Origin: Confluentibacter sediminis
GTDB taxonomy: Bacteria > Bacteroidota > Bacteroidia > Flavobacteriales > Flavobacteriaceae
Direction of reading: 5' to 3'
DNA: 64,000 bases
NCBI RefSeq assembly: GCF_003258355.1
Contig: NZ_QKPO01000003.1
Span: forward strand, 248,001-312,000
The position numbers were made by a program, and so were the translations under genes. Of the stretch, positions 42,569 to 52,400 are shown piece after piece. Under the pieces are notes generated by a model. That model did not search any database and was not told where the DNA came from. It was given only the letters and a program-made list of their open reading frames with translations. Numbering within the stretch: the stretch's first letter is position 1; each line of letters begins with the position of its first letter.

Positions 42569-43549
42569 TTACTTTAATTTATTTGCTTTAACACCTTCAT
42601 TTGTAATAACTGCAGGAATGATAAATCCATTTTCATCAAAATGCATTTCATCAATACACGTCACTCTTGAATTCCCATCGGTTTCACCTAATGGCCTGCG
42701 GTGGTATACTATATAATATTTATCTTGTTTTGGAACTATGATTACAGAATGGTGTCCTGCACCAGTAGCTATTTCTTTGTTTTGTTCTAAAATTTTTCCA
42801 ATTCGTTTAAATGGCCCCATTGGAGAATCGGCAATAGCGTAAGCCACACTATAATTTGGACCTGTCCAACCACCTTCTGACCACATGAAATAATATTTTC
42901 CATTGCGAATGAACATGAATGGTCCTTCTACATAGCTTTCAGGGGTTATCTCCTTAAATCTTTCACCAGTATCAAACGGAATAAACCCAGAGAAATCATC
43001 ATTCAATTTAGCTATATTACAATGACCCCAACCCCCATAAATGAGATAATATTGACCATCGACATCTTTAAAAACAAACTGGTCTATGGGTTGTGCTCCA
43101 TTGTAAAATTTATCAATAAGGGGCTTTCCTAGATAATCTTTATAAGGGCCTTCGGGTTTAGAAGCAACAGCTAAACCAATTCCACCTTCTTCATTATCTT
43201 TTTGAATATCATTAGCTCCAAAAAACAGAAAATAGTTTTTATCTTTTTTGATGATAGAAGGTGCCCACATAGCTTTATGTGCCCATCTTATTGCTGTAGT
43301 ATCCAAAATTTTCTCATGCTTCTTCCATTTTGTAAGATCTTTAGAAGAAAAAGCATCTAAAAAAACTTGCTTTTCATAAGGAGCAGAAAAAGTAGGATAT
43401 ACCCAATATTCATCATCAAATATAATACCTTCAGGATCTGCATACCATCCCGGAAAAATAGGATTACCTGCTAAGGAAGTCTTATTTTTAGATACGACAC
43501 ATGAACTTAACATGGTGATAATTAATAAAAAAAGAAATTTATTTTTCAT
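42569..43549 (-). CDS. GH43-family glycosidase, lipoprotein
   Basis: This 326-residue five-bladed beta-propeller enzyme has lipobox MLSSC (Cys17). The catalytic triad is visible: base Asp38 in GWYADPEG, the pKa-modulating Asp in AQPIDQFVFKDVDG and acid Glu in SYVEGPFMF. GH43 covers beta-xylosidases, alpha-L-arabinofuranosidases and galactofuranosidases; the subfamily cannot be fixed by eye. In a mannan locus, removal of arabinofuranosyl or galactofuranosyl side groups, as in fungal galactomannan, is an attractive but unproven role. It lies between the O-acetylesterase (24 bases) and GH92-G (17 bases) in one operon. Confidence 0.88.
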   Translation of the reverse strand: MKNKFLFLLIITMLSSCVVSKNKTSLAGNPIFPGWYADPEGIIFDDEYWVYPTFSAPYEKQVFLDAFSSKDLTKWKKHEKILDTTAIRWAHKAMWAPSIIKKDKNYFLFFGANDIQKDNEEGGIGLAVASKPEGPYKDYLGKPLIDKFYNGAQPIDQFVFKDVDGQYYLIYGGWGHCNIAKLNDDFSGFIPFDTGERFKEITPESYVEGPFMFIRNGKYYFMWSEGGWTGPNYSVAYAIADSPMGPFKRIGKILEQNKEIATGAGHHSVIIVPKQDKYYIVYHRRPLGETDGNSRVTCIDEMHFDENGFIIPAVITNEGVKANKLK

Positions 43550-43573
43550 TATATAAATTAAATAGACTACGCT

Positions 43574-45625
43574 TTACTCTTTTTCAGAAGTAAACGTAGA
43601 AGCAGGTAAACCTTCCTTATTAAAAAGTGTTGCTGTAGCAGTATCACTCCAGCCATATCTTACATATACAGGGTTAGAAATATTTGAATTACTAACTACA
43701 ACAGTTTCATTTACAATTTTTGCATGGGCTGGCATATACTTCTTATCAACACCTGCTATTTCAAAGTTTGATAAACCGTTTTTATCAGTCATTAATCCTT
43801 TACCAACACTTTCAAACGACACAATTAACTTATTTCCATCAGTTTTTACATTTTTAAATAAGGGTCCAGAAGCTACCAAATCTTTGCCATAATCATTGGC
43901 AAGCGCTAAACCAGCCAATCGATTTCCAATTTCTTGTTTTTCTGAAGGATGGATGTTGAACTCGCTTCCGATATCTAAAGTGACCACCATTCCAGTTTTT
44001 TTCGTTTTTAAAGCCATTCGTTGTGCATCACGCAATTTTTGAGACTTATTTTGCTCATCACCATTATAGGTGTATGGTGCTATTTGCACAAAATAGAAAG
44101 GAAAGTCATATTTCCATTGTGTGCGCCAATCGTTTATCATTGCAGGAAACAATTTTTTGTATTGCTCAGGTCTACTTACGTTAGATTCTCCTTGATACCA
44201 AATAGCTCCCTTAATAGTATAAGACATCAAAGGATTAATCATTGCATTATAAAGAACGGTAGGGCTACCGGAATTAAGATTTCCTGTATCTGGATGCTTA
44301 GACATATCTGTATTTAAATCATAAGAAACAAATTGCCCATTATAAATATCAGCAATCAACTTTGATTTCCATTTTCCTTCTAATGAAATAGGTGATGCCA
44401 TAGTTTTTGTTTCTAAAGTTATTGGTCCAGAAATAACACCTGGTCCTCCTGTATCTATTCCTCTAATGGCAATCGTATTTTCACCTACTTTTAATATTGA
44501 TTTTGGAATAGTATATACTCTTAATATGTTGTGATTTCCAGTACCAACTAACCCCCCAACATATTCACCATTGATATAAGTAGCATCCATATCATCAACG
44601 GCTCCTATTTTTAGTATATAATCTTCTGAAATATCTTCAATTGTAAATTTTTTCCGAAACCACATGGCTCCATCAAACTGGTTATCATTAATAATATCAA
44701 AACGACCGGGTAAAGAAATAATTTCCCAATTTACATCATTAAAGTCTGCTTTAGATACAGACACATCATTAAAACTAATATCTTTCCACGATTCCGTAGT
44801 TTGTGGTATAGGCTGTGTTTTTCGGTTCTTAAACCAAGTTTTGGTTTTTGATTCCATGCCAGATATTTCATCAATAGTTTTATTAAAATCACTGAATTCT
44901 TTTAAAGTATTTTTACTTGTCCAAGCCTCAGCAGGAGTACCACCAACAGCGGATTGAATAATTCCTATGGGGACATTTAATTCTTGCTGCAATTTTTTTG
45001 CGAAAAAATAGGCAGTAGCACTAAAATCTTTTGCTGTTTCAGGAGATGAAGTAACCCATTCACCTGCAATGGAATCTTGAGGCTTTGTAGAAAGTCCGAA
45101 TGGCACTTTAAAAAATCGAATACTGGGGTTTTTAGCATTAGCAATGGTATTAGCTGAATCATTGATACTATCATTAGGCATCCAACCTTTTAGTGGCATA
45201 TCCATATTGGATTGACCTGAAGCTAACCAAACTTCTCCTATCATAACATCATTAATTTTAATACTTTCTTCAGTAGTTGAAATTTTTATAGAGTAGGGTC
45301 CTCCTGCTTTTGGGGTAGGTATTTTTATGCGCCATTTGCCATCTGATTGAGCTTTGCCAGAAAAAACATCCGTAGATTTGACATCAACGTCGACCTCATC
45401 TACACTATTAACTTTTAAGTCTGTGTCATTCTGCCAACTTGGTGTTATGGTTATAACTTGATAGGGATCACTCTCCCCCCAAATGGTAATATTATCTAGT
45501 TGTTGTAAGACCATATGGTCTTTGAACAATGAAGATACTGTCAGCTCTTTATTTAGATTTTTTTTAGTTTTATTACTGCAAAAACTAAGAATAAACACAA
45601 AAAATAAAATTGGTACTTTTTTCAT
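43574..45625 (-). CDS. Sialate O-acetylesterase-like SGNH esterase with inserted jelly roll
   Basis: This 683-residue lipoprotein has signal PILFFVFILSFC. It opens with HMVLQQLDNITIWG, typical of the family, then the SGNH block GEVWLASGQSNM with catalytic Ser139 and QSAVGGTPAEAW. A GH2-like sugar-binding jelly roll is inserted (about 285-405: WFRKKFTIED, GAVDDMDATYINGEYVGG). The SGNH domain resumes with IKGAIWYQGESNVSRPEQYK and carries the catalytic His in NIHPSEKQEIG. Members remove O-acetyl groups from sialic acid, xylan or other glycans, so here it probably deacetylates the mannan. It is first in its operon, with promoter P4 about 180 bases upstream. Confidence 0.88.
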   Translation of the reverse strand: MKKVPILFFVFILSFCSNKTKKNLNKELTVSSLFKDHMVLQQLDNITIWGESDPYQVITITPSWQNDTDLKVNSVDEVDVDVKSTDVFSGKAQSDGKWRIKIPTPKAGGPYSIKISTTEESIKINDVMIGEVWLASGQSNMDMPLKGWMPNDSINDSANTIANAKNPSIRFFKVPFGLSTKPQDSIAGEWVTSSPETAKDFSATAYFFAKKLQQELNVPIGIIQSAVGGTPAEAWTSKNTLKEFSDFNKTIDEISGMESKTKTWFKNRKTQPIPQTTESWKDISFNDVSVSKADFNDVNWEIISLPGRFDIINDNQFDGAMWFRKKFTIEDISEDYILKIGAVDDMDATYINGEYVGGLVGTGNHNILRVYTIPKSILKVGENTIAIRGIDTGGPGVISGPITLETKTMASPISLEGKWKSKLIADIYNGQFVSYDLNTDMSKHPDTGNLNSGSPTVLYNAMINPLMSYTIKGAIWYQGESNVSRPEQYKKLFPAMINDWRTQWKYDFPFYFVQIAPYTYNGDEQNKSQKLRDAQRMALKTKKTGMVVTLDIGSEFNIHPSEKQEIGNRLAGLALANDYGKDLVASGPLFKNVKTDGNKLIVSFESVGKGLMTDKNGLSNFEIAGVDKKYMPAHAKIVNETVVVSNSNISNPVYVRYGWSDTATATLFNKEGLPASTFTSEKE

Positions 45626-45802
45626 TTGAAATTAAGTTTTAGTGCTTTTTAGATTTTACTTTTGTTTTAAAAATAAAAAAAAGCAGTTCTTTCATACATA
45701 ATTCATTTTTATAATTAAAAATTAATATGGATTTTATCCATTCTATCGCTTGTATGCTTATCTTTTTAATTTTATTTATATTACAGGGTGTGTCCCAAGT
45801 AT

Positions 45803-45848
45803 CAAATATAAAATATGAAGTTATGAAAGGTATCCTGCACTATCTTGT
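45803..45848 (-). promoter_or_regulatory. Promoter with 10-bp direct repeats (site P4)
   Basis: CAAATATA at 45803-45810 reads TATATTTG on the minus strand. After 18 bases come GGTATCCTGC (45829-45838) and ACTATCTTGT (45839-45848), matching the repeat unit of P1 and P2. It drives the O-acetylesterase-GH43-GH92-GH92-GH125 unit. The expected start site leaves a leader of about 170 bases. Confidence 0.7.
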
Positions 45849-45881
45849 AAAAGATATTTTGTTTACTAATAAATTGTTCAA

Positions 45882-45906
45882 GTGAGTCTGATTTTATGAG
45901 ACTCAC
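45882..45906. terminator. Hairpin in module copy B
   Basis: GTGAGTCT (45882-45889) and AGACTCAC (45899-45906) pair over 8 bp around a 9-base loop. It is the counterpart of the 11-bp hairpin at 36102-36126, located just upstream of promoter P4. Confidence 0.5.
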
Positions 45907-46193
45907 AAAATTTGCAGAATCCTATTTTATAAATCAATATCAAATCACTTAGCTTTGGCTAATGTCCCGATGTGTAGTTTCATCTATTTTCCATTAATTG
46001 TTATATTTAAATTACCTCCGAAAGAATTAAGAAGCAATTAATTTGTAAAACACCTTCTATTTACTTGTAATTTTTGATATTCAGCCTTTTTATAATGTTT
46101 TTATATAAAATATCACATTAATTTGTATAATCATTACACAAGGTCTTTTTGTTATCTATGAACTATTGAAATTCTTTCTCAAAGATAAATCAT

Positions 46194-46218
46194 GTTCATA
46201 AATATTGTTTTTATGAAC
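46194..46218. terminator. Hairpin downstream of the DUF3863-like gene
   Basis: GTTCATAAA (46194-46202) and TTTATGAAC (46210-46218) form a perfect 9-bp stem with loop TATTGTT, 48 bases after the stop of the minus-strand gene at 46266. No clear T run follows, so termination is inferred from position. Confidence 0.45.
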
Positions 46219-46265
46219 GATCTTCAAATCATAAATTGTCATTTAAAGATAATACGAAATGATTT

Positions 46266-47612
46266 TTATTGACGTAATAATAAAGGATAGTGTTTTCTGA
46301 TCATAGCTTTATCTTCTAATGAAAGACTGTCAATAAGAATCGGCTCATCTTGACCTCGTAGCCTCTTTTGATTAACTCCTCCCAAAAGACTCCAATTTCT
46401 AGTACTTCCTGATTCAGGCTCTTTAGTAAGCAAATCATAACGAGTAAAATCAATTACTTTTTCACCATTATTTCTGGTATTACTAAGAAGTGCTAGTCTG
46501 AAATCCTTATTCATAAACCATCGGATTTTTTTATTCTCATCTGAACCCCCAATACCAGAACCTTCCTCTTCAAATTGGTAATTGAAACTATTTTCTTTAA
46601 AACATTTTCGCCAAATCATACCAAATTCTCCCTGGGTAATGAACTTGACATTGGGCCAACGCTCTTTAATTTCACTTAACCATTGTGTCAAATACTTTGC
46701 ATCATAAGGAAGGGATAATTCCCAACAATTAGTGACCCAAGCAAATCCATTCATTTTAAAGCCTTTGTCAAAATGAATAGCTGTAGTGTGCATCATTTCT
46801 TCTATCCCAATTTTTGCTCCATATTTCCCAATTGTTTCAATAGGACCCACTCCCATTCTGCTATTAAAACCTTCCGAAAAACCAGCTCTTCTCGCTGCTA
46901 AAAAATCCATCGTCCACCCATCTAAATTTACGCAGTCAATGAAATCATTTTTATCTTGTGCAGGTTTACAGAAATGTTCTTTAGACGGATAATAGGGATA
47001 CGAAATAGAGCCTTCTCCATCTTGATTGTCTATTGCATATTGGCTCCAGATATTTCCTTGACAAACATGAATATCTTCCTCATTTGCAAGATATTCTTGG
47101 TTTTTAGAAGATAAAAATCCAGCAAGTATGCTAAGCGGCCGATAATAATTGCCCACCATTTCAGAAACTTTAACCAAGCCTTCATGTAAATCTTTATTTA
47201 CTTGTTCAGTCGAGTTGTAGGCATTTGGAAAATAAGCCCCTGGAATGAACGTAATCTCATCACCATATTGATAATGATAATCTACAACTATTCTTCTTAT
47301 TTGCTGATAATTATCCGATGTATCGTTCAAAGCCAACCAACTGAACGCCCAAGTAATCTTTGCGTCAGGAAATGCTTTAGTAATTGCATTTCTAAATTTT
47401 ATTACCTTATCGGGAGTGTGTAGATTTCTTTCATCCTCTCCTTCATTTTTATTTCTCGATACTTCAATCTGGTTTACACGAATAACGGTATTAAACGTTA
47501 AAAAACAATTACCCTTTAAAGGTATATTCTCTACAACAGATGATTGCCCAACAATATTATTAATTGGTGATAGAAAAAACACTAAATTGGATAGCAAAAT
47601 AAAAAACTTCAT
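46266..47612 (-). CDS. Exported DUF3863/DUF3864-like protein, putative glycoside hydrolase
   Basis: This 448-residue protein has a signal peptide (ILLSNLVFFLSPINNIVGQ). The sequence suggests a beta/alpha barrel (GNCFLTFNTVIRVNQIEVSR, AKITWAFSWLAL, YGDEITFIPGAYFP, CVNLDGWTMDFLAARRAGFS, GFAWVTNCWELSLPYDAKYL, NVKFITQGEFGMIWR) and a small beta-rich C-terminal part. From memory it resembles the Bacteroidota family named DUF3863 (barrel) with DUF3864 (C-terminal), known mainly from structural genomics; function is not established. The conserved acidic and Trp-rich loops suit a glycosidase. It lies 70 bases after SusD2 and is the only non-SusCD gene of that unit, so it probably acts on the SusC2/D2 ligand. 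Confidence 0.6.
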   Translation of the reverse strand: MKFFILLSNLVFFLSPINNIVGQSSVVENIPLKGNCFLTFNTVIRVNQIEVSRNKNEGEDERNLHTPDKVIKFRNAITKAFPDAKITWAFSWLALNDTSDNYQQIRRIVVDYHYQYGDEITFIPGAYFPNAYNSTEQVNKDLHEGLVKVSEMVGNYYRPLSILAGFLSSKNQEYLANEEDIHVCQGNIWSQYAIDNQDGEGSISYPYYPSKEHFCKPAQDKNDFIDCVNLDGWTMDFLAARRAGFSEGFNSRMGVGPIETIGKYGAKIGIEEMMHTTAIHFDKGFKMNGFAWVTNCWELSLPYDAKYLTQWLSEIKERWPNVKFITQGEFGMIWRKCFKENSFNYQFEEEGSGIGGSDENKKIRWFMNKDFRLALLSNTRNNGEKVIDFTRYDLLTKEPESGSTRNWSLLGGVNQKRLRGQDEPILIDSLSLEDKAMIRKHYPLLLRQ

Positions 47613-47646
47613 AAATTATCGTTTTTAAACGTTTAATACCATATTC

Positions 47647-47663
47647 GGTAAATAAAATTTACC
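47647..47663. promoter_or_regulatory. Palindrome between SusD2 and the DUF3863-like gene
   Basis: GGTAAAT (47647-47653), AAA, ATTTACC (47657-47663) is a perfect 7-bp inverted repeat. It may be a weak transcription attenuator or an operator for the downstream gene; sequence alone does not decide. Confidence 0.3.
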
Positions 47664-47682
47664 TCAGGGTAAGTTTCCAGTT

Positions 47683-49401
47683 TTACCATCCTGGATTTTG
47701 TTCCAATGTAGCCCCATTTTCTGCATAAAGAGCTATTTCTTTTGTTGGCAATGGCTGTAAATAATGTTTGTTAGGATCAAAAATCCTATTAGTTTCTGAA
47801 ATTAGGAAACCATCAACATCCGCTCTACTTTGAAAGGATGGCAAACTATAAGGCTCTCTATTTTCCCATTCAGTCCCTTTTATTTTAATACCTTTAATAT
47901 CTTGAGGAAGTATATTCTCAGCTGTTTTCCAACGTCTAAGATCGTCATACCTAAAACCTTCTAAGGCAAGTTCGACTGTTCTTTCCCTTCTTATTTCTGT
48001 TCTCATATCCAGTCCGTTTGAAGTAACAAAGCTATTTGTAAGATGTGGCATATTTACACGATCTCTAATTACATTAATGGATTTATCCAAATCATTATCA
48101 GAAATAACATCGTTTTTTTCAAATGTTGCTTCAGCATAAATCAATAATACCTCGGCATATCTTATTAAATGTCTATCATAATCAAACAAACTTGCATCTC
48201 CCTCCTGACCTGAATTATTTAGTTCAGGATCCTCAGACATGTATTTATATAAAATGTATCCCGTATTTGGGTTTCTTTGAGGGAAATCAGGCCAATTGAC
48301 TACTGGTGTCTCTGGAAAAAACACGCGTACAGTTTCCTTTCCAGGAACAATCATAGTCATTGTCATACGTGGATCACGATCAATATATTCAGAATCAAAA
48401 GTATCATAGCCTTGAAAAACAGACATATTATTTGTAATAGGAACCCCATTTTTATCAAGGTATAAATCTGCTAAGGTTCTTGTTGGATTATATCCATTAC
48501 CATCATAATCATACGGAGTTGAATGTCCAATAACATTACGTTGATAACGTCTATCTAAAATAGTTTCATTAGAATCGTCTCCATTTTGAAGAAATAAGTA
48601 TCTATAGCTATTGGATCCTTTATCAATATATAACCCATACTCTCCACTATTAATTACAGTACTAGACGTTTGAATTGCTTTATCCAAATATTTAACAGCA
48701 TCTGCCATATTTCTAAACTTTTCCCAAGTACCCTCAAATAATGAAACTCTTGCTTCAAATGAAAGTACCGTTCCTTTGGTGATTCTACCAACATCACTGG
48801 CATTTAATTCACTTTTAAAGGGTAAATCCACTACTGCCTCATCTAAATCTTTGAGTATAAAATCTACAGTTTCTTGACGAGTTGCTCTTGGAGCATATAA
48901 ATCTGGGTCAGTAGCATCTAATGCTTTAGTTATGAGTGGTACACCACCAAAAATCCTGAAAAGTTTCCAATAATACCAAGCTCTAAAAAACTTAGCTTCA
49001 GCAACAAATCTTTTAACATCTGAATCAGTAGAACCTTCTCCTTTAGCTAATATTATATTAATATCTCTTATATAATTATAACTCGTTGTCCATTGTGAGT
49101 TTGTTTCAGAAAGCTGATAACTTCCATTACTTACAGAATTGGGAAAATTAAAAGCAATATCGGATTCAGTATCTTCAAAACCAAAGCGGTCTAAACCGTT
49201 ATAAAGATTATTGGCAGCCAATTTAAAGTCTTTCCCAGTTTTCCAAAATGTAGCATCCGTTATATTATCTTCTGAAACTAAATCCAATTCTTTAGTACAA
49301 CTGCTGAATAGCAAAAAAAGAAGAAAAGAACAAATAAATATACTTTTAGAAGTAAGAACTTTATCACTTCTGAATTTATTGATATAATTTATATTTTTCA
49401 T
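47683..49401 (-). CDS. SusD/RagB family outer-membrane lipoprotein (SusD2)
   Basis: This 572-residue protein has lipoprotein signal SIFICSFLLFLLFSSC. SusD hallmarks are KELDLVSEDNITDATFWKTG, VAEAKFFRAWYYWKLFRIFG, the RYAEVLLIYAEATFEKND block and RRERTVELALEGFRYDDLRR; it ends ATLEQNPGW. It forms the lid of SusC2, 12 bases downstream of it. Its sequence and that of SusC2 differ clearly from SusD1/SusC1, so the second pair probably handles a different oligosaccharide. Confidence 0.95.
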   Translation of the reverse strand: MKNINYINKFRSDKVLTSKSIFICSFLLFLLFSSCTKELDLVSEDNITDATFWKTGKDFKLAANNLYNGLDRFGFEDTESDIAFNFPNSVSNGSYQLSETNSQWTTSYNYIRDINIILAKGEGSTDSDVKRFVAEAKFFRAWYYWKLFRIFGGVPLITKALDATDPDLYAPRATRQETVDFILKDLDEAVVDLPFKSELNASDVGRITKGTVLSFEARVSLFEGTWEKFRNMADAVKYLDKAIQTSSTVINSGEYGLYIDKGSNSYRYLFLQNGDDSNETILDRRYQRNVIGHSTPYDYDGNGYNPTRTLADLYLDKNGVPITNNMSVFQGYDTFDSEYIDRDPRMTMTMIVPGKETVRVFFPETPVVNWPDFPQRNPNTGYILYKYMSEDPELNNSGQEGDASLFDYDRHLIRYAEVLLIYAEATFEKNDVISDNDLDKSINVIRDRVNMPHLTNSFVTSNGLDMRTEIRRERTVELALEGFRYDDLRRWKTAENILPQDIKGIKIKGTEWENREPYSLPSFQSRADVDGFLISETNRIFDPNKHYLQPLPTKEIALYAENGATLEQNPGW

Positions 49402-49413
49402 AATAATTTTAAT

Positions 49414-52400
49414 TTAGAAATTTACGTTTAAACCTAAAGAATAAACTTTGCTAAAAGGATAGGTGCCCTCTCTTCTATAACCATCTTCAGGATCAAAATT
49501 ACCTCCCAAAGTTCCTTTGGATATAGTTATTAAATCTTGACCACTAAAATAGACCCTAAGATTATCTACCATTAAATTTTTGCAAAGAGATTTTGGAAAC
49601 GTATAACCCAAAGTGATAACTTTAAATCTTAAATAAGATACATTATGAACGGTTAAAGTAGATGTGTGGTAATTATAATTTCTAATATCACTTAGTCCAA
49701 CACCGCCGGGAATATATCTTGCGTATCTTGCGTTTGGTCTTTCCGGACTCCAAGTTTTATTATAATAATATTCAAGAGATGGCCACCAGAATTCATTTGG
49801 TGTGCTAATTCTTTCTTCATATTGGACTTTTCTATTGCCAACACCTTGTAAGAAAAATTTTAGATCAAAATTCTTATAATCAAAATTCATTGTTGAAGAA
49901 AAAGTATATCTAGGTAGTAGGCTTCCTAAATCCACCATATCACCAGCAAACCCTTGAGATTTATTACCAAACGCAGTTAATTTTCCATCACCATCTAAAT
50001 CTTTATACATGACATCTCCAATGCCAAGATTGGATGGTATATTTTCTAATTGTTTATATTGGTCTAACTGTTCTTGTGTTTTTATAATTCCATCGTACAC
50101 ATATCCAAAATATGAATATATAGAATAACCTTGTCTCGCAAAGTTCAATCCCTCTCCAAAATTATCACTGTTTTTAAGTTCCTCTAGTTTGTTCTTACTA
50201 TCACTCAATTGAAGTGAAATACTATATTTAAAATCATTAATATTATCTTTCCAATTAACAATTGCGTCAAAACCTTTGGTGACTAGCTTTCCTTGATTTG
50301 AAGATGGAGGATCTCCTCCATAAGTAGCCGGCACAGTAATATTCACCAGCATATTATCATTGGTTTTGATAAAATAATCAAATGATAGAGATAGCTTGGA
50401 ATTTGCCATAGTTACATCAATTCCAATATTTTTATTAATTATGGTTTCCCATGTTCTATCGGCTGACGTTGTACTTGAACTAGCACCAGGAAGGCCCGAA
50501 TTTGGAGAGCCTATAGGGTAGTTTCCTTTAATTGAAATCAGCGGAATATAGTCATACAAGCCCAAAGATCCGATATCTTGATTCCCTGTTTTTCCCCATG
50601 TACCCCGTAACTTAAGTTGATCAAAGATATTGAGATCATTAATAATTTTTTCCTCTGAAAGATTATATGCTAAACCTATAGATGGGAATAATTCGCTATA
50701 ACGCTTACTAGGTGCAAATTTTGAACTTCCATCTGCACGAGCTGTAACGTCTAAAAATAATCTATTCTTAAATGTATAACTTAATCTTCCAAAATATGAG
50801 CTTAAAGCGGATTGATCAACATAACCAGTAAAATCTGCAAAAGCCGCATTAGTTTTGTCAGCTAGATTAAGTGTAAAAATGTCATTGCTTGGAAAATTAT
50901 ATCCAGTAATAGATTCTCCTTCATTTTTTTGTTGTTCCAAAGAAGTTCCTAAGGTTAAAGATATTTTGTTGTTTTCATCTATATCTTTATCATAGTTAAG
51001 ATATCCTTGATATATCTTTTTTAAGGTTTTTTGACTGGTATAATAAGCAGAATTTGTTGAATTCAAAATATTCTGAACTTCTCCAACATAATTATGTCTA
51101 ACTATTGTTCTGGTGGCAGCATTTTCATTATAAAACCCAAACTCAAAAGCAGCTTGTCCTGTAAGTTTTAAACCTTTTAGAATTTCATAATTTAGTTCAA
51201 AATTAGTTGTAAATCTTGAGTAGTTTTTGGTTCTCTGTCCCCCCTCTGCTAACCATTGTGCAGGATTTCCATATCCTTGGTATCCATAAAACTCTCCTTT
51301 TAAGTTATAAACTGGTGCGTACGGAAATTGACGAGGCACATCTGTTAATGCAGTTCCTAATTGTGTAGGTTCTTTTGTTATATTATTTTCAAAATTAGTT
51401 CTAGTTTGAATATTTAATTTATCCAGTAATTTAAAATCGTAATTAAGCCTTAAATAATATTTATCTGAATGATTATCACCGAACTTCACGACACCATCAT
51501 CTTTTATGTATCCCAATGACAATAGGTAATTGTTAGATTCTCCTCCTCCCATTATTGACAAATTGTGAGTTTGTTGAATTGAATTTTTGTATATGACATC
51601 ATTCCAATTAGTATCACCATAAAAACCTGGATAATTAGTAACTCCATAATTCCATCCTTGTTCCAAATCTGGTGGGGAATTTTGTCTAATTTTTTCAAAA
51701 ACAGAATCAGGAAATCCCTCTACTCCAGCATTTCTAAGTCCTTCATCTAAAAATTCAGCAAAGTGAAGAGTACCCATAACTTTTCTCAAATAGGTCGGTG
51801 TTTTATATCCAAAATTAGCTGAGTATGTTATTTGAGGCTTTCCTATTTTACCTTTTTTGGTTGTGACCAATATAGCGCCGTCAGCCGCTCGTGCACCATA
51901 TATTGCTGCCGAAGCATCTTTTAAAACAGTTACTTTATCAATATCATTAGGGTTAATAGAATTTAAATCTCCTGGGACACCATCTATTAAGACTAAGGGT
52001 ACATTACCATTTATAGAAGAATACCCTCTAATTTGTAAAGAATACCCTTGGTTACCAGGTTGGCCACTAGCCCTGGTAATTGTAACCCCTGGTAATTGTC
52101 CTTGCAACGCTTCAAAAGAATTATTAACAGGTCTGTTTTCAAAAACTTCGCTACCTGCTGAAGATATAGCTCCAGTAATTGCCCCTTTGGCTTTTTGACC
52201 ATATCCTACAACAACGACTTCATCAAGTTTTGCATTATCTTCCTGTAAAACCAAATTTATATCCGTTTTACCATTAACCGCAATTTCCTGAGTAACAAAA
52301 CCTAAAAAAGAAACAACAATTATCTTATTTGGATTTGAAATCGTTAAAGAGAAATTACCATCAAAATCCGTATTGGTTCCATTTGTTGTTCCTTTTTCTA

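Larger units (their letters stand above)
45700..45966. repeat. Duplicated terminator-operator-promoter-leader module, copy B
   Basis: Collinear with 35921-36188. This copy has the better-preserved repeats and precedes an intact operon, so it is the likelier functional version. Its hairpin stem is shorter than that of copy A. Confidence 0.85.
45626..46265. other. Regulatory intergenic region before the O-acetylesterase operon
   Basis: The 640 bases hold, in minus-strand order, a hairpin behind the DUF3863-like gene (46194-46218), about 230 AT-rich bases with nothing recognisable, and then the promoter module copy B (45700-45966). No coding relic was found. Confidence 0.65.
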
